Assembly: GCA_934754425.1 (NCBI GenBank) | Contig: CAKVIN010000002.1 | Location: forward strand, 1-64,000 | Reading direction: 5' to 3' | DNA from: an uncultured Candidatus Melainabacteria bacterium | GTDB lineage: Bacteria > Cyanobacteriota > Vampirovibrionia > Gastranaerophilales > Gastranaerophilaceae | Length of the DNA stretch: 64,000 bases | Part shown: positions 33,491 to 42,558 of the stretch, piece after piece | Layout: every line of letters starts with the position of its first letter | How positions within the stretch are numbered: position 1 is the first letter of the stretch | Notes under the pieces: generated by a model | What the model saw: the letters and a program-made list of their open reading frames with translations, nothing else | What the model was told of the DNA's origin: nothing | The model's database searches: none | Program-made: the position numbers and the translations under genes

Positions 33491-33868
33491 CTATTCAGCA
33501 GGAGTTGCTTCAGCTTGAGCTGCTTCTTCTGCCGCTTTTGCAGCTTCTTCAGCTTTTCTAGCTTCTTCTTCAGCTTTTTTTGCTTGAGCTTTTTTAGAAA
33601 GTTTAACAACTTCTGATTTTTTGTAGTTTAAAGTACCATCTTCATTACAGTTAGTAATCAAGTATTTCACTGTATCTGTAGGTTGAGCACCTTTAGAAAT
33701 CCATGCCAAAGCACCTTCTTTATTCAACTTCATTTCTTTTGTTTTAGGATTGTAGTAACCTAATTCTTCAACAGGTCTACCTTCTCTTTTTGTAGTTGAA
33801 TTGATAACAATTACTCTGTATGTAGGAGCTTTTTTTGCGCCTAATCTTTTTAATCTGATTTTTAACAT
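33491..33868 (-). CDS. rpsP: 30S ribosomal protein S16
   Basis: 125 residues from the ATG at 33868, where AGAAGGA lies upstream; upstream in-frame codons to 33886 precede the ribosome site. The first ~80 residues are a standard S16: MLKIRLKRLGAKKAPTYRVI, then EELGYYNPKTKEM. The C-terminal ~40 residues are an Ala/Glu/Lys-rich charged helix (KAEEEARKAEEAAKAAEE) not present in E. coli S16. It is therefore an extended ribosomal protein, as in some other lineages. A hairpin lies in its leader. Confidence 0.95.
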   Translation of the reverse strand: MLKIRLKRLGAKKAPTYRVIVINSTTKREGRPVEELGYYNPKTKEMKLNKEGALAWISKGAQPTDTVKYLITNCNEDGTLNYKKSEVVKLSKKAQAKKAEEEARKAEEAAKAAEEAAQAEATPAE

Positions 33869-33932
33869 TCTTATATTCCTTCTCATTTTGAGGATTTTGC
33901 TAAACTTGACTCTGGCAAATCCTTTGTTACCC

Positions 33933-33958
33933 CTAAGAATCTAGCCGCTTATTCTTAG
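33933..33958 (-). promoter_or_regulatory. Candidate leader hairpin of rpsP
   Basis: CTAAGAAT and ATTCTTAG form an 8-bp perfect stem around AGCCGC-rich loop bases, about 65 bases upstream of the rpsP start on its transcript. A ribosomal-protein leader element is possible. This rests on the hairpin alone. Confidence 0.35.
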
Positions 33959-34062
33959 ATTGAACAGGTCTAAGAGGATACAACCCGTCCATTTATAAAT
34001 AATCATAAATATAAACGTAAATCAATAGGTAATGAAGTAATATTAAGAATTTTCAAAAAGAA

Positions 34063-34971
34063 TTACGAATCTTCATGTTCATCCATCCAATTTTTAACTG
34101 CATTATATAAAGGCAAGTATTTGTCTTTAAAATCATCATTGGATTTATACATATTTATAAAAGCATTACCAGCTTTTTTACGATCTTCATCGCTACCAGC
34201 TTTTCTAAATTCATAACTAGCTCTTTCAAGTTCTTTTTTAGTAGCATACACATCCGTTCTTGGATTTGCCCATTCTTTAAGACAACCTTTTTCTGCTCTT
34301 TGCCAAGAACAACTCTTGTATTCTTTAATAGCTTTAGCATCCGCACTTTCTTGAAGTCGTTTTTGCTTGCTTTCTAAATCATTTATTTCATCTTGAACTT
34401 TGTCAATTTCTTTTTGTTTTGCTTCTATTGCATCTTCAAATTCTTTTTCAGTTTTATATTTAAGTTTATCAATTTTTTCTTGTATCTTCGTTTTTTCAGC
34501 TTTAGCATTATTCATTTCTTTTTCTAATTCAGATAAGTTAGTTGGTTTTGGATTTTTTGCGTCAGCCTCTTTATACACACTTTCTGCTTTAGTATATTTA
34601 TCATCAGCAGCCTTTAATTCACCTTGCAATCTATTAAAATCAGCTTTTTGATTTTCTAATTCCACTTTATCTGTATTCAAATCAGTCAATTCGTTTTCTT
34701 TTGCTTTCAAATCTTTTGCAACAGTATTCAATTCTTGTGTATAGTTAACTTCCGGTTCTTTTTGACTTTGATGTGCTTCTACAACTTGCATTCCAACACC
34801 TAACAATGCATTAGCTACCTGAAAACCTGCCATTTTATCATAATTAACTTCGCCAAAACAATTTGTGAAAAAATTAGCATTGCCCATGCCATTAAACATG
34901 TTCACACCTGTTTGTAACAATCCTGTCCAACTATTACCGTACATATTAAAATTGTAACTTTGAGGTATCAT
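34063..34971 (-). CDS. Coiled-coil protein, unrecognised
   Basis: 302 residues. The first ~70 residues are Asn/Gly/Phe-rich and non-helical (NFNMYGNSWTGLLQTGVNMF, then NANFFTNCFGEV), with FQVANALLGVGMQVV at about 50-65. Residues ~80-215 are a long heptad coiled coil (KELTDLNTDKVELENQKAD and similar). The tail is a short globular region with KSCSWQRAEKGCLKEW and a last helix. There is no signal peptide. I recognise no family. It is monocistronic, upstream of the tRNA-like gap before rpsP. Confidence 0.72.
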   Translation of the reverse strand: MIPQSYNFNMYGNSWTGLLQTGVNMFNGMGNANFFTNCFGEVNYDKMAGFQVANALLGVGMQVVEAHQSQKEPEVNYTQELNTVAKDLKAKENELTDLNTDKVELENQKADFNRLQGELKAADDKYTKAESVYKEADAKNPKPTNLSELEKEMNNAKAEKTKIQEKIDKLKYKTEKEFEDAIEAKQKEIDKVQDEINDLESKQKRLQESADAKAIKEYKSCSWQRAEKGCLKEWANPRTDVYATKKELERASYEFRKAGSDEDRKKAGNAFINMYKSNDDFKDKYLPLYNAVKNWMDEHEDS

Positions 34972-35083
34972 ATCATTTTTTCCATCTTTGTCTTACATAT
35001 ATATAAAGTAAATATAATATATCTAATTTCAAACTACTTATATATTGTTACATTGCTTAATATTTGTAAAATTTTTACATACT

Positions 35084-35116
35084 AAAAACGACCTTCCGAG
35101 AGAAAGGTCGTTTTTT
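35084..35116. terminator. Bidirectional intrinsic terminator
   Basis: AAAAACGACCTT (35084-35095) pairs with AAGGTCGTTTTT (35103-35114). It lies beyond the stop of the small 35136-35387 gene on the minus strand and has T runs on both strands. Confidence 0.85.
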
Positions 35117-35135
35117 GTTTTTGAACAAATAGAAT

Positions 35136-35387
35136 TTATGCAAAGCCCAGAGTTCTACCGCCAAGTTTATATCCGGCTTGCGTAGGACCGTCTTGATAAT
35201 CACCAACACCGATATTTGTATTTACACCGACAAGATGTCCGTTATCAAAAGGGTTGCCTCCACCATAACTTGCGGGTTCTACATATCCCGTTCTTTCGAC
35301 AGGAGCAGCTTTGCTACCTCCCTCAACACGAGGTGCAGATGTAACTCCTAAAAACGGTAATTTGTTAATTGCATCTAATCCTGCCAT
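35136..35387 (-). CDS. Small Gly-rich protein, unrecognised
   Basis: 83 residues beginning MAGLDAINKLPFLGV and ending GYKLGGRTLGFA. The composition is Gly, Ala, Pro and Asn-rich, with PASYGGGNPFDNGHLVG in the middle. There is no signal peptide or membrane segment. It lies between LdcA (divergent) and a strong terminator, so it has its own transcript. The start has AGGACAAG just upstream. Low complexity makes the function unknowable from sequence. Confidence 0.6.
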   Translation of the reverse strand: MAGLDAINKLPFLGVTSAPRVEGGSKAAPVERTGYVEPASYGGGNPFDNGHLVGVNTNIGVGDYQDGPTQAGYKLGGRTLGFA

Positions 35388-35495
35388 AGTCTTGTCCTCT
35401 ATTACTGTGTATATATAATAACGCTTCTAAATTTTTAAAATTGCGCAATATATAAAAATCTTTACAAACATTTACAATAATATTATAATCACTTT

Positions 35496-36344
35496 ATGAA
35501 AACGATTGGAATAATTGCGCTTTCAGGCGCTATTGAAAAAGAAAAACTTGATTTTGCGATTGAAAATTTAAAAAAACTCGGATATAACATCAAACTTTCC
35601 AAAAACATATTGGATAAAAATCGGTATTTGGCAGGAAATGATGATGATAAAATAGCAGAATTAGAAAGTTTTTTCGAGGATTCGGAAATTGATATTATTA
35701 TGACTGCTCGTGGCGGTTATGGTGCAATTCGATTGATTGATAAAATTGATTACAATATTATAAAAAAACATCCTAAAGTTTTTACAGGTTTTTCTGACGT
35801 AACTGCACTTTTGTTAATGATTTACAAAAAAACCGGTATTGTTACATATCACGGATTAATGGCAACATCTGATTTTGGTAGAAAAGATGAAATTGATAGT
35901 TTTTCATTAAAGAATTTTCAAAATGCTATTATCGGTAATGATTTACATTTTGAAGGTAACAAAACTTATCATAAAGGATATTGCAAAGGTATTATTTGGG
36001 GTGGAAATCTTGCAACAGTCGTATCTTTGTGTGGAACAGATTTTATACCGAAAGAAAATTTTATATTTTTTACAGAAGATTTGAATGAACCTGTTTATAA
36101 AATTGATAAAATGTTTACGCAACTTTTTAATATACAAGAATTCAAAAGAAAATGTAAAGGAATTGTTTTAGGCGACTTTCTTGATTGCGGCAATGATATT
36201 TGGCTTAACGAATTTTTCTCAGAATTTGCAAAAGAACATCAAATACCGATTGTTGGCGGATTTAAAATCACACATAACAAAGAAAAAATTACAATTCCTA
36301 TCGGTAAAAAATGTATTTTATCTTCTAATAAGCTCATAATTTAA
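35496..36344 (+). CDS. ldcA: LD-carboxypeptidase (S66 family)
   Basis: 282 residues. It cleaves the terminal D-Ala from muropeptide tetrapeptides during wall recycling, in the cytoplasm. Hallmarks of family S66 are the MTARGGYGAIRLI turn, the nucleophile Ser in FTGFSDVTALLL, the conserved Glu region CKGIIWGGNLATVVSL, and the catalytic His in KITHNKEKITIPIG. Length is normal for bacterial LdcA. There is no signal peptide, as expected. It has no obvious operon partner. Confidence 0.9.
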   Translation: MKTIGIIALSGAIEKEKLDFAIENLKKLGYNIKLSKNILDKNRYLAGNDDDKIAELESFFEDSEIDIIMTARGGYGAIRLIDKIDYNIIKKHPKVFTGFSDVTALLLMIYKKTGIVTYHGLMATSDFGRKDEIDSFSLKNFQNAIIGNDLHFEGNKTYHKGYCKGIIWGGNLATVVSLCGTDFIPKENFIFFTEDLNEPVYKIDKMFTQLFNIQEFKRKCKGIVLGDFLDCGNDIWLNEFFSEFAKEHQIPIVGGFKITHNKEKITIPIGKKCILSSNKLII

Positions 36345-36434
36345 AATTTGTTACATTACTAAACGAGTTTATTATATTATTCCGCTTATTTTGTGTTAAT
36401 ATTAATTTATTAATTAAGGGAAGAAGGTAAAAAG

Positions 36435-37439
36435 ATGAGTTTAGATGTATATTTAGGTATTGACGTTGGTTCTGTAACTACAAAATTAGCACTTGTAGAT
36501 GAAAAAGGTAAATACGTTGATTCTTATATGTTAAAAACAGCCGGAAAACCGGTTGATGCTGTACAAAACGGTTTGAAACAAATTATTTCACAAGCTTTAT
36601 GTGAATATTCTGTAAAAGGGGTTGGAACTACAGGTTCAGGCAGAAACTTAGCCGGAGCTTTAGTTGGTGCAGATGTTGTAAAAAATGAAATTACTGCCCA
36701 CGCAGTTGCAGCCAGCACAAATATTCCTGGGGTTCAAACAATTCTTGAAATCGGCGGACAAGATAGTAAAATCATTATCTTAAGAGATGGTATCGTAACA
36801 GATTTTGCAATGAATACCGTTTGCGCAGCAGGTACTGGAAGCTTTTTGGATCACCAAGCTCAAAGATTAAATGTTCCGATTGAAAAATTTGGTGAAACAG
36901 CGCTTAAATCAGAAAATCCTGCTAGAATTGCCGGTCGTTGCGGTGTTTTTGCTGAAAGTGATTTGATTCACAAGCAACAACTTGGCTATCCTGTAGAAGA
37001 TTTGTTATACGGTCTTTGTCAAGCACTTGTTCGTAACTATCTTTCAAACCTTGCTTTAGGAAAAGAACTTCTTCCTACTATTTCTTTCCAAGGTGGGGTT
37101 GCTACGAATTCCGGCATGGTTAAAGCTTTTGAAGAAGCTCTTAATACAAAAATAGTTGTACCTGAAAACCACCAAACTATGGGTGCAATCGGTGCAGCGC
37201 TTTTAGCAATGGAAAATCACCAGTATACAGAAGCTGAAACAAAATTCAAAGGTTGGGAAGTTGGTAGTATGAACTTCCAATCTGTAACTTGTCAATGTAC
37301 AGGATGTTCTAACAACTGTGAAGTTATTACAATTTTGGAAGGCGCAGCTCCAATCCATCACGTAGAAAAAATTGGTGATATTAAAGGCAACATCGTAGCT
37401 CGTTGGGGTGGTACTTGCGGACGTTGGGATATTGGTTAG
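36435..37439 (+). CDS. Acyl-CoA dehydratase activase (BadF/HgdC-like ATPase)
   Basis: A 334-residue BadF/BadG/BcrA/BcrD-family ATPase. It starts YLGIDVGSVTTKLALVD (ASKHA phosphate loop), then VGTTGSGRNLAGALVGADVV. The homodimer-bridging [4Fe-4S] cysteines of the family are visible in NTVCAAGTGSFLD and AGRCGVFAESDL. It activates 2-hydroxyacyl-CoA dehydratases or related Fe-S enzymes by ATP-driven electron transfer. A Cys-rich C-terminal tail (CQCTGCSNNC and GGTCGRWDIG) is added. No dehydratase subunit is nearby, so it may serve another enzyme. The start has AAGAAGG upstream. Confidence 0.88.
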   Translation: MSLDVYLGIDVGSVTTKLALVDEKGKYVDSYMLKTAGKPVDAVQNGLKQIISQALCEYSVKGVGTTGSGRNLAGALVGADVVKNEITAHAVAASTNIPGVQTILEIGGQDSKIIILRDGIVTDFAMNTVCAAGTGSFLDHQAQRLNVPIEKFGETALKSENPARIAGRCGVFAESDLIHKQQLGYPVEDLLYGLCQALVRNYLSNLALGKELLPTISFQGGVATNSGMVKAFEEALNTKIVVPENHQTMGAIGAALLAMENHQYTEAETKFKGWEVGSMNFQSVTCQCTGCSNNCEVITILEGAAPIHHVEKIGDIKGNIVARWGGTCGRWDIG

Positions 37440-37487
37440 TTTTTCAACCTTAACCTTTATTGAATTACAGTTGTTCGGAGCAAATAA

Positions 37488-38303
37488 ATGAACGTATTAA
37501 AATTAAAAGATTTTGAAATTGGCAGTAAAAAATTAACAATCCTTGCCGGCCCTTGTGCTGCTGAATCTATGGATATACTTAGAACGACGGCAGAAGGTTT
37601 AAAAAAAGCTTGTGAAAAGTTGGATATCAACTACATATTCAAGTCTTCTTTTGACAAGGCTAATCGATCTTCTATAACTTCATATAGAGGTCCGGGGCTT
37701 GAAAAAGGCCTAGAAATGCTAGCTACAATCAAAAAAGAATTCGATTTACCGATTGTTACGGATATTCACTTGCCGGAACAAGCAGTTGTTGTAGCAGAGG
37801 TTGCTGATATATTGCAAATCCCTGCATTTCTCTGCCGTCAAACAGATTTGCTTGTTGCAGCTGCTAAAACAGGAAAAATTGTAAATATCAAAAAAGGTCA
37901 ATTTTTGGCTCCGCAGCAGATGGGAACTCTTGTCAAGAAAGTTGAAGATGTCGGTAATCATCAAATTATGCTGACTGATAGAGGGGCGACTTTTGGATAT
38001 GGCAATTTAGTTGTGGATTTTAGAGCTGTTCCTATAATGAAAGAATTTGGGTATCCTGTTGTATTTGATGCAACTCATAGTGTACAAATGCCTGGGTCTA
38101 ACGGTGATTCAACCGGCGGAGATAGAAGATTTGTTCCAACATTAGCAAACGCAGCTATGGCTGCCGGAGCAGATGTTTTATTTTTTGAAGTTCATCCAAA
38201 CCCTGATAAAGCATTATGTGACGGACCAAATATGTTGGCACTTTCTGATGCTGAAAAAGTTTTCAGTAAGTGTAAAGAAATTTTTGAAGTGGTAAGAAAA
38301 TAG
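37488..38303 (+). CDS. kdsA: 3-deoxy-8-phosphooctulonate synthase
   Basis: 271 residues, a DAHP-synthase-type TIM barrel that condenses arabinose-5-phosphate with PEP to give Kdo-8-phosphate, for LPS core. Motifs are LAGPCAAES (PEP loop), FKSSFDKANRSSITSYRGPG, VTDIH, QIPAFLCRQTDLL, LTDRGATFGYGNLVVDFR and FDATHSVQMPG. It indicates a Kdo-containing outer membrane. It overlaps nearly into aroA (1 base between stop and start), so the two form an operon. Confidence 0.95.
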   Translation: MNVLKLKDFEIGSKKLTILAGPCAAESMDILRTTAEGLKKACEKLDINYIFKSSFDKANRSSITSYRGPGLEKGLEMLATIKKEFDLPIVTDIHLPEQAVVVAEVADILQIPAFLCRQTDLLVAAAKTGKIVNIKKGQFLAPQQMGTLVKKVEDVGNHQIMLTDRGATFGYGNLVVDFRAVPIMKEFGYPVVFDATHSVQMPGSNGDSTGGDRRFVPTLANAAMAAGADVLFFEVHPNPDKALCDGPNMLALSDAEKVFSKCKEIFEVVRK

Positions 38304-38304
38304 A

Positions 38305-39591
38305 ATGCTAAAAAAGATTTCTAAATTAAACAAACCTTTAAGAGGTGAAATCACTATTCCTGCAGATAAATCAATCTCACACAGAGCTGTTATGTTCTCG
38401 TCAATTGCTCGAGGAGAATGTGTTGTTCGTAATTTTTCAAGCGGTGCAGATTGTCATTCAACTCTTAACTTGTTTAAAAAACTTGGGGTTGAGATTAGTT
38501 TTCTTGACGAAAAAACTTTAAAAATAAATTCTCGAGGAATTCTGAAAGCTCCTTATGAAGATTGTGATTGCGGTAATTCCGGCACAACAATGCGTTTGGT
38601 ATCAGGAATACTTGCAGGACAAGATTTTAATTCTGTTTTAATTGGTGATACAAGCCTTTCTAAACGTCCGATGAAGCGTGTTATAGAACCATTATCATTA
38701 ATGGGCGCTAATATTAAGTCTATTGACGGGCATGCTCCGTTAAAGATATTTGGTGCAAAACTTAAAGGGATTGATTTTAATTCAAAACTTGCAAGTGCTC
38801 AAGTAAAATCTTGTATTTTATTAGCCGGTCTTAATGCAGATGGAGTTACAAGTTTTACAGAACCTTATATTTCTCGTGACCACACCGAAAGATTGTTTAA
38901 TTATTTAGGTGCTGATATTGAAACAAAAGGCACGACTGTAACAGTAAAGCCTTCGCAATTAATAGCCAAAGATATTGATGTTGTCGGTGATATATCTTCT
39001 GCAGCATTTTTTATCGTAGCCGGTTTAATTGTAAAAGGGTCTGATTTCATTATAAAAAATGTTGGCATTAATCCGACTCGCTCAGGGATTTTGGATGTTG
39101 TAAAACGAATGGGCGGCGGAGTTGAAGTTATAAATGAACGTATTATATCCGGTGAGCCTTGTGCAGATTTAAGAATTCAATACAATGATTGTTTGCGAGG
39201 ATGTGTAATAGAAGGTTCTGATATTCCACGTTTGATAGATGAACTACCTGTTATAGCTGTTTTAGCTTCGCAGGCTGAAGGCGAAACTGTGGTTAAAAAT
39301 GCAGAAGATTTAAGAAATAAAGAATCTGATAGAATTAAATGTTTGGTAAACGAATTAACAAAAATCGGAATTGATATTAAAGAAACTCCGGATGGTTTTA
39401 TTGTGACCGGAAAGAAAACTTTAGCAGAAGCATCTATAAAATCTGAATTAGAAAGTTATCACGACCATCGTTTGGCTATGAGCTTTTATATTGCCGGACT
39501 TGTTTGTAATAATGAAATCGCTATCAATGGATTTGAATGGACAAAAATTTCTTTTCCGGAATTCGAGAATTTAATAAATCTTTTATTATAA
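38305..39591 (+). CDS. aroA: 3-phosphoshikimate 1-carboxyvinyltransferase (EPSP synthase)
   Basis: 428 residues. It transfers enolpyruvyl from PEP to shikimate-3-phosphate. Standard signatures are ADKSISHRAVMFSSIARG (N-terminus), GNSGTTMRLVSGILAG (about residues 90-105), DTSLSKRPMKRV, GADIKS-type strand and the C-terminal LRNKESDRI and SYHDHRLAMSF motifs. Length is typical. It shares an operon with kdsA. A terminator follows. Confidence 0.96.
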   Translation: MLKKISKLNKPLRGEITIPADKSISHRAVMFSSIARGECVVRNFSSGADCHSTLNLFKKLGVEISFLDEKTLKINSRGILKAPYEDCDCGNSGTTMRLVSGILAGQDFNSVLIGDTSLSKRPMKRVIEPLSLMGANIKSIDGHAPLKIFGAKLKGIDFNSKLASAQVKSCILLAGLNADGVTSFTEPYISRDHTERLFNYLGADIETKGTTVTVKPSQLIAKDIDVVGDISSAAFFIVAGLIVKGSDFIIKNVGINPTRSGILDVVKRMGGGVEVINERIISGEPCADLRIQYNDCLRGCVIEGSDIPRLIDELPVIAVLASQAEGETVVKNAEDLRNKESDRIKCLVNELTKIGIDIKETPDGFIVTGKKTLAEASIKSELESYHDHRLAMSFYIAGLVCNNEIAINGFEWTKISFPEFENLINLLL

Positions 39592-39614
39592 ATTCTATTA
39601 AATTTTAATAAAAA

Positions 39615-39651
39615 AAAATACAGTTGTTACTTTTATAACAACTGTATTTTT
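39615..39651. terminator. Bidirectional terminator between aroA and pnp
   Basis: AAAATACAGTTGTTA (39615-39629) pairs with TAACAACTGTATTTT (39636-39650), with flanking A/T runs. It lies between the convergent aroA and pnp genes. Confidence 0.88.
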
Positions 39652-39666
39652 ATTTTTTGTACAGAA

Positions 39667-41808
39667 TTAAGCTTCTAATTTAGCTTTGTCTTCTTCAGTT
39701 ACGCCCTTGATAGTAAGGTTGATTCTACCTTTATCATCGATTTTGATAACCTTAACGATTACTTCGTCACCGATATTAACGTGTGGTTCAATTGTTTCAA
39801 TTCTTTCTTGACAGATTTGAGAAATATGAACCATACCGTCTTTTCCACCGCCAAGTTCAACAAATGCACCGATAGGAATAATTCTTACGACTTTACCTTT
39901 AATAACCATACCTACTTCTGGTTTAAAAGTAAGGTCTTTAATCATTTTCTTAGCAATTGCAGCACCTTCTTGATCATTAGATGTAATAGTTACAACACCT
40001 GTATCTTGAATATCGATTTCAGCACCGGAAGCTTCAATAATTGCTCTAATTTGTTTACCACCAGGTCCGATAACTGTTCCGATATCTTCAGTTGGAATTG
40101 TCATTGTAGAAATGCTTGGTGCAAATGGTGATAAATGATCCGCAGGTTTTGTAATAACCTTTCTCATTTCACCTAAGATATGCAATCTGCCTTCTTTAGC
40201 TTGAGCTAAAGCTCTTCTTAATGTATCATTTGCAATACCTTTAGCTTTCATATCCATTTGAAGAGCCGTGATACCATCATCATTACCTGTAACTTTGAAG
40301 TCCATATCACCAAGGAAGTCTTCAATACCTTGGATATCAGTTAATACAACAGGTTCTTTACCTTCTTCCGTAATCATACCCATTGCAACACCGCCAATCA
40401 TACATTTAACAGGAACACCTGCATTCATCAAAGCCATTGAAGAACCACAAGTTGAACCCATTGAAGTAGATCCGTTTGATTCCAATACATCAGAAGTTAC
40501 ACGAATTGTATAACCAAATTCTTCTTGTGAAGGTAAAGCAGGAACATTAGCTCGTTCAGCTAAGTTGCCGTGACCTACTTCACGTCTTCCTGGGCCTCTA
40601 AGTGGTTTTACTTCACCAACTGAGAATCCTGGGAATATGTATTTGTGCATATATGTTTTTTCTGTTTCCGGATCAACACCATCAAGTTCTTGTTTCATAC
40701 CAGGACCTGCAAGTGTTGCAACAGACAAGATTTGAGTTTGTCCACGAGTAAATACCGCAGAACCGTGAGCACGAGGAATAACACCAACTTCACACCAGAT
40801 TGGTCTAACTTCGGTCGGTTTACGTCCATCAGCTCTTACACCTTCATCAAGTATCATTGCACGCATAATTTTCTTTTCTGCAGCTTTAAATTCTTCTGCA
40901 ACAAAATCAATACCTGTTTCTTCAATGATTTGGTGGATGTAATGATCTTCAGGAAGAGATTCAACTCTTTCTTTAACCAATTTTTTAGCTTCTTCAAGCT
41001 TTTCTTGTCTATATTTTCTGTCAAAGTTGTGATATGCGTCAAAAATCATATCGTGAGCAACTTCGTTAATAATATTTTTTAATTCTGTTGTGTCATAAGG
41101 ATTAACGAATTCTTCCTTAACAACACCACAAGCCTTTGCAAACTCAACTTGAGCTTCGCATTGTTTTCTAATTTCGCCTTGAGCGAATTCAACAGCTTCC
41201 ATAATATCGTCTTCTGTAACAAATTTACAGCCTGCTTCAACCATGATAACACTGTCGTGAGTACCGGCAACAACGATATCTAAATCTGATTTGTCAGCTT
41301 GTTGGTGAGTTGGATTAGCTATAAGTTGACCATCAACTTTTGAAACTCTAACAGCACCGATAGGACCTTCAAAAGGAGCTCCTGATAACATTAAAGCACA
41401 AGAAGCACCTAACATAGCCAATGTATCAGGTTGGTTTTGTTGGTCGTAGCTGAATAATTGTGCAACGATTTGAATATCGTTTCTATATCCTTTAGGGAAC
41501 AAAGGTCTGATTGGTCTGTCGATTAAACGAGAAACCAAAATTGCTTTATCGCTGGCTTTACCTTCTGAACGGTTGTAACCCCCTGGGATACGTCCGATAG
41601 AAGACATTCTTTCTTCATAATCAATAAGAAGTGGGAAAAAGTCTATCCCTACTCTTGGTTCTTTACTTACTACACAGTGAACAAAAAGCATTGTATCTCC
41701 GCATCTTACGGTAACGCTGCCATTAGTTGATTGTGCATACTTTCCAGTTTCTACAGTGACGGTTTTACCGCCGATTTCTAATTGAAAACTTTTTGTTTCC
41801 GGTACCAT
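39667..41808 (-). CDS. pnp: Polyribonucleotide nucleotidyltransferase (PNPase)
   Basis: 713 residues of a 3'-to-5' phosphorolytic exoribonuclease. It has two RNase PH-like domains (N-terminal VTVRCGDTMLFVHCVVS, later GSAVFTRGQTQILSVATL and PLRGPGRREVGHGNLAERA). A KH domain follows (IGPGGKQIRAIIEASGAEIDI), then a C-terminal S1 domain (KVVRIIPIGAFVELGGGKDGMVHISQ). All usual parts are present. Monocistronic, with a conserved-type hairpin just ahead of the start. Confidence 0.97.
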   Translation of the reverse strand: MVPETKSFQLEIGGKTVTVETGKYAQSTNGSVTVRCGDTMLFVHCVVSKEPRVGIDFFPLLIDYEERMSSIGRIPGGYNRSEGKASDKAILVSRLIDRPIRPLFPKGYRNDIQIVAQLFSYDQQNQPDTLAMLGASCALMLSGAPFEGPIGAVRVSKVDGQLIANPTHQQADKSDLDIVVAGTHDSVIMVEAGCKFVTEDDIMEAVEFAQGEIRKQCEAQVEFAKACGVVKEEFVNPYDTTELKNIINEVAHDMIFDAYHNFDRKYRQEKLEEAKKLVKERVESLPEDHYIHQIIEETGIDFVAEEFKAAEKKIMRAMILDEGVRADGRKPTEVRPIWCEVGVIPRAHGSAVFTRGQTQILSVATLAGPGMKQELDGVDPETEKTYMHKYIFPGFSVGEVKPLRGPGRREVGHGNLAERANVPALPSQEEFGYTIRVTSDVLESNGSTSMGSTCGSSMALMNAGVPVKCMIGGVAMGMITEEGKEPVVLTDIQGIEDFLGDMDFKVTGNDDGITALQMDMKAKGIANDTLRRALAQAKEGRLHILGEMRKVITKPADHLSPFAPSISTMTIPTEDIGTVIGPGGKQIRAIIEASGAEIDIQDTGVVTITSNDQEGAAIAKKMIKDLTFKPEVGMVIKGKVVRIIPIGAFVELGGGKDGMVHISQICQERIETIEPHVNIGDEVIVKVIKIDDKGRINLTIKGVTEEDKAKLEA

Positions 41809-41822
41809 TTTTCCTTCTTTCT

Positions 41823-41841
41823 CCGGCTACTCGAAAGCCGG
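41823..41841 (-). promoter_or_regulatory. Hairpin in the pnp leader
   Basis: CCGGCT and AGCCGG form a 6-bp GC-rich stem around ACTCGAA, about 15-33 bases before the pnp ATG on the minus strand. PNPase is known to control its own mRNA in other bacteria through a leader stem. Whether this hairpin does so is inferred. Confidence 0.4.
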
Positions 41842-41957
41842 ATGCTTCCATTTGGTTATACTAAAATTTCTCAGTTTTATTGTAGTATAAACATGTATTT
41901 TTCGCAAAAAATAGGAAAAAGAACTTAACAAATATTTTTATTAAAAATTATTTCTAT

Positions 41958-42458
41958 TTACTTTTCAATAACACTTTCACCGGAAATCTTTTCTCCCTTA
42001 ATAACATATCTTGCAGTTTCCGTTTTCATAAGATGTTTATCCACCAAAGAATATGATTCCAAGCTAAGCGTATTTATTCCACTAAAATTATTATCCGAAA
42101 GCCTCAAAGTAATTGTATCTGTTAAAATTTTATTATCATATGGTGCCTTTTTTGAAAAAACAACTAAATTTCCTTCTACGGTTTTTAATGATACCTCCGC
42201 ATTAGCTCCGGTAAAAGGATTAGAAAGAGTTATCTTATCCCCGACTCGAGATAAGTTCCAAAAATCAATACTTTGTGGCTTAAAAGTTCCATAGCTGTTT
42301 GTATCTTCTAATTTTGCAACAACTCTCCAACTGCCAAAGAAAGCTTTTGGAACATCATTAACAGAAATTCCGGCTGTTAACTTATAACCCTCAGCAAAAA
42401 CCGGTGTTATAGTTAATAATAAAAATAAAAAAAATAATATTTTTTGACAAAATCTCAT
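41958..42458 (-). CDS. Small exported protein, unrecognised
   Basis: 166 residues with a clear Sec signal peptide (about 1-22, LFFLFLLLTITPVFAEGY). The mature part is strand-rich with FFGSWRVVAKLEDTN, SIDFWNLSRVGDKITLSN, TITLRLSDNNFSG and a final RYVIKGEKISGESVIEK. The pattern of alternating strands suggests a small beta-barrel or lipocalin-like fold, but I cannot name a family. It lies between pnp and the GH57 gene and is separated from the latter by a very strong terminator. Confidence 0.75.
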   Translation of the reverse strand: MRFCQKILFFLFLLLTITPVFAEGYKLTAGISVNDVPKAFFGSWRVVAKLEDTNSYGTFKPQSIDFWNLSRVGDKITLSNPFTGANAEVSLKTVEGNLVVFSKKAPYDNKILTDTITLRLSDNNFSGINTLSLESYSLVDKHLMKTETARYVIKGEKISGESVIEK

Positions 42459-42504
42459 ATTTCTATTATACCAATAATTTTTTGAAAGTCATTGATTAAT
42501 AATT

Positions 42505-42543
42505 TAAGAAGGGCGCTGTGAAAAATTCACAGCGCCCTTCTTA
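42505..42543 (-). terminator. Very strong intrinsic terminator after GH57
   Basis: TAAGAAGGGCGCTGTGAA (42505-42522) and TTCACAGCGCCCTTCTTA (42526-42543) form an 18-bp perfect stem with a three-base loop. It lies just beyond the GH57 stop and is the longest stem in the window. Confidence 0.9.
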
Positions 42544-42558
42544 TTTAAACAAATTTTA

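Noticed and set aside
37440..37487. A riboswitch between the activase and kdsA
   Set aside because: Only 47 AT-rich bases are present and I see no conserved strings.
40645..41082. Plus-strand frame inside pnp
   Set aside because: The PNPase reading is complete and conserved on the minus strand.
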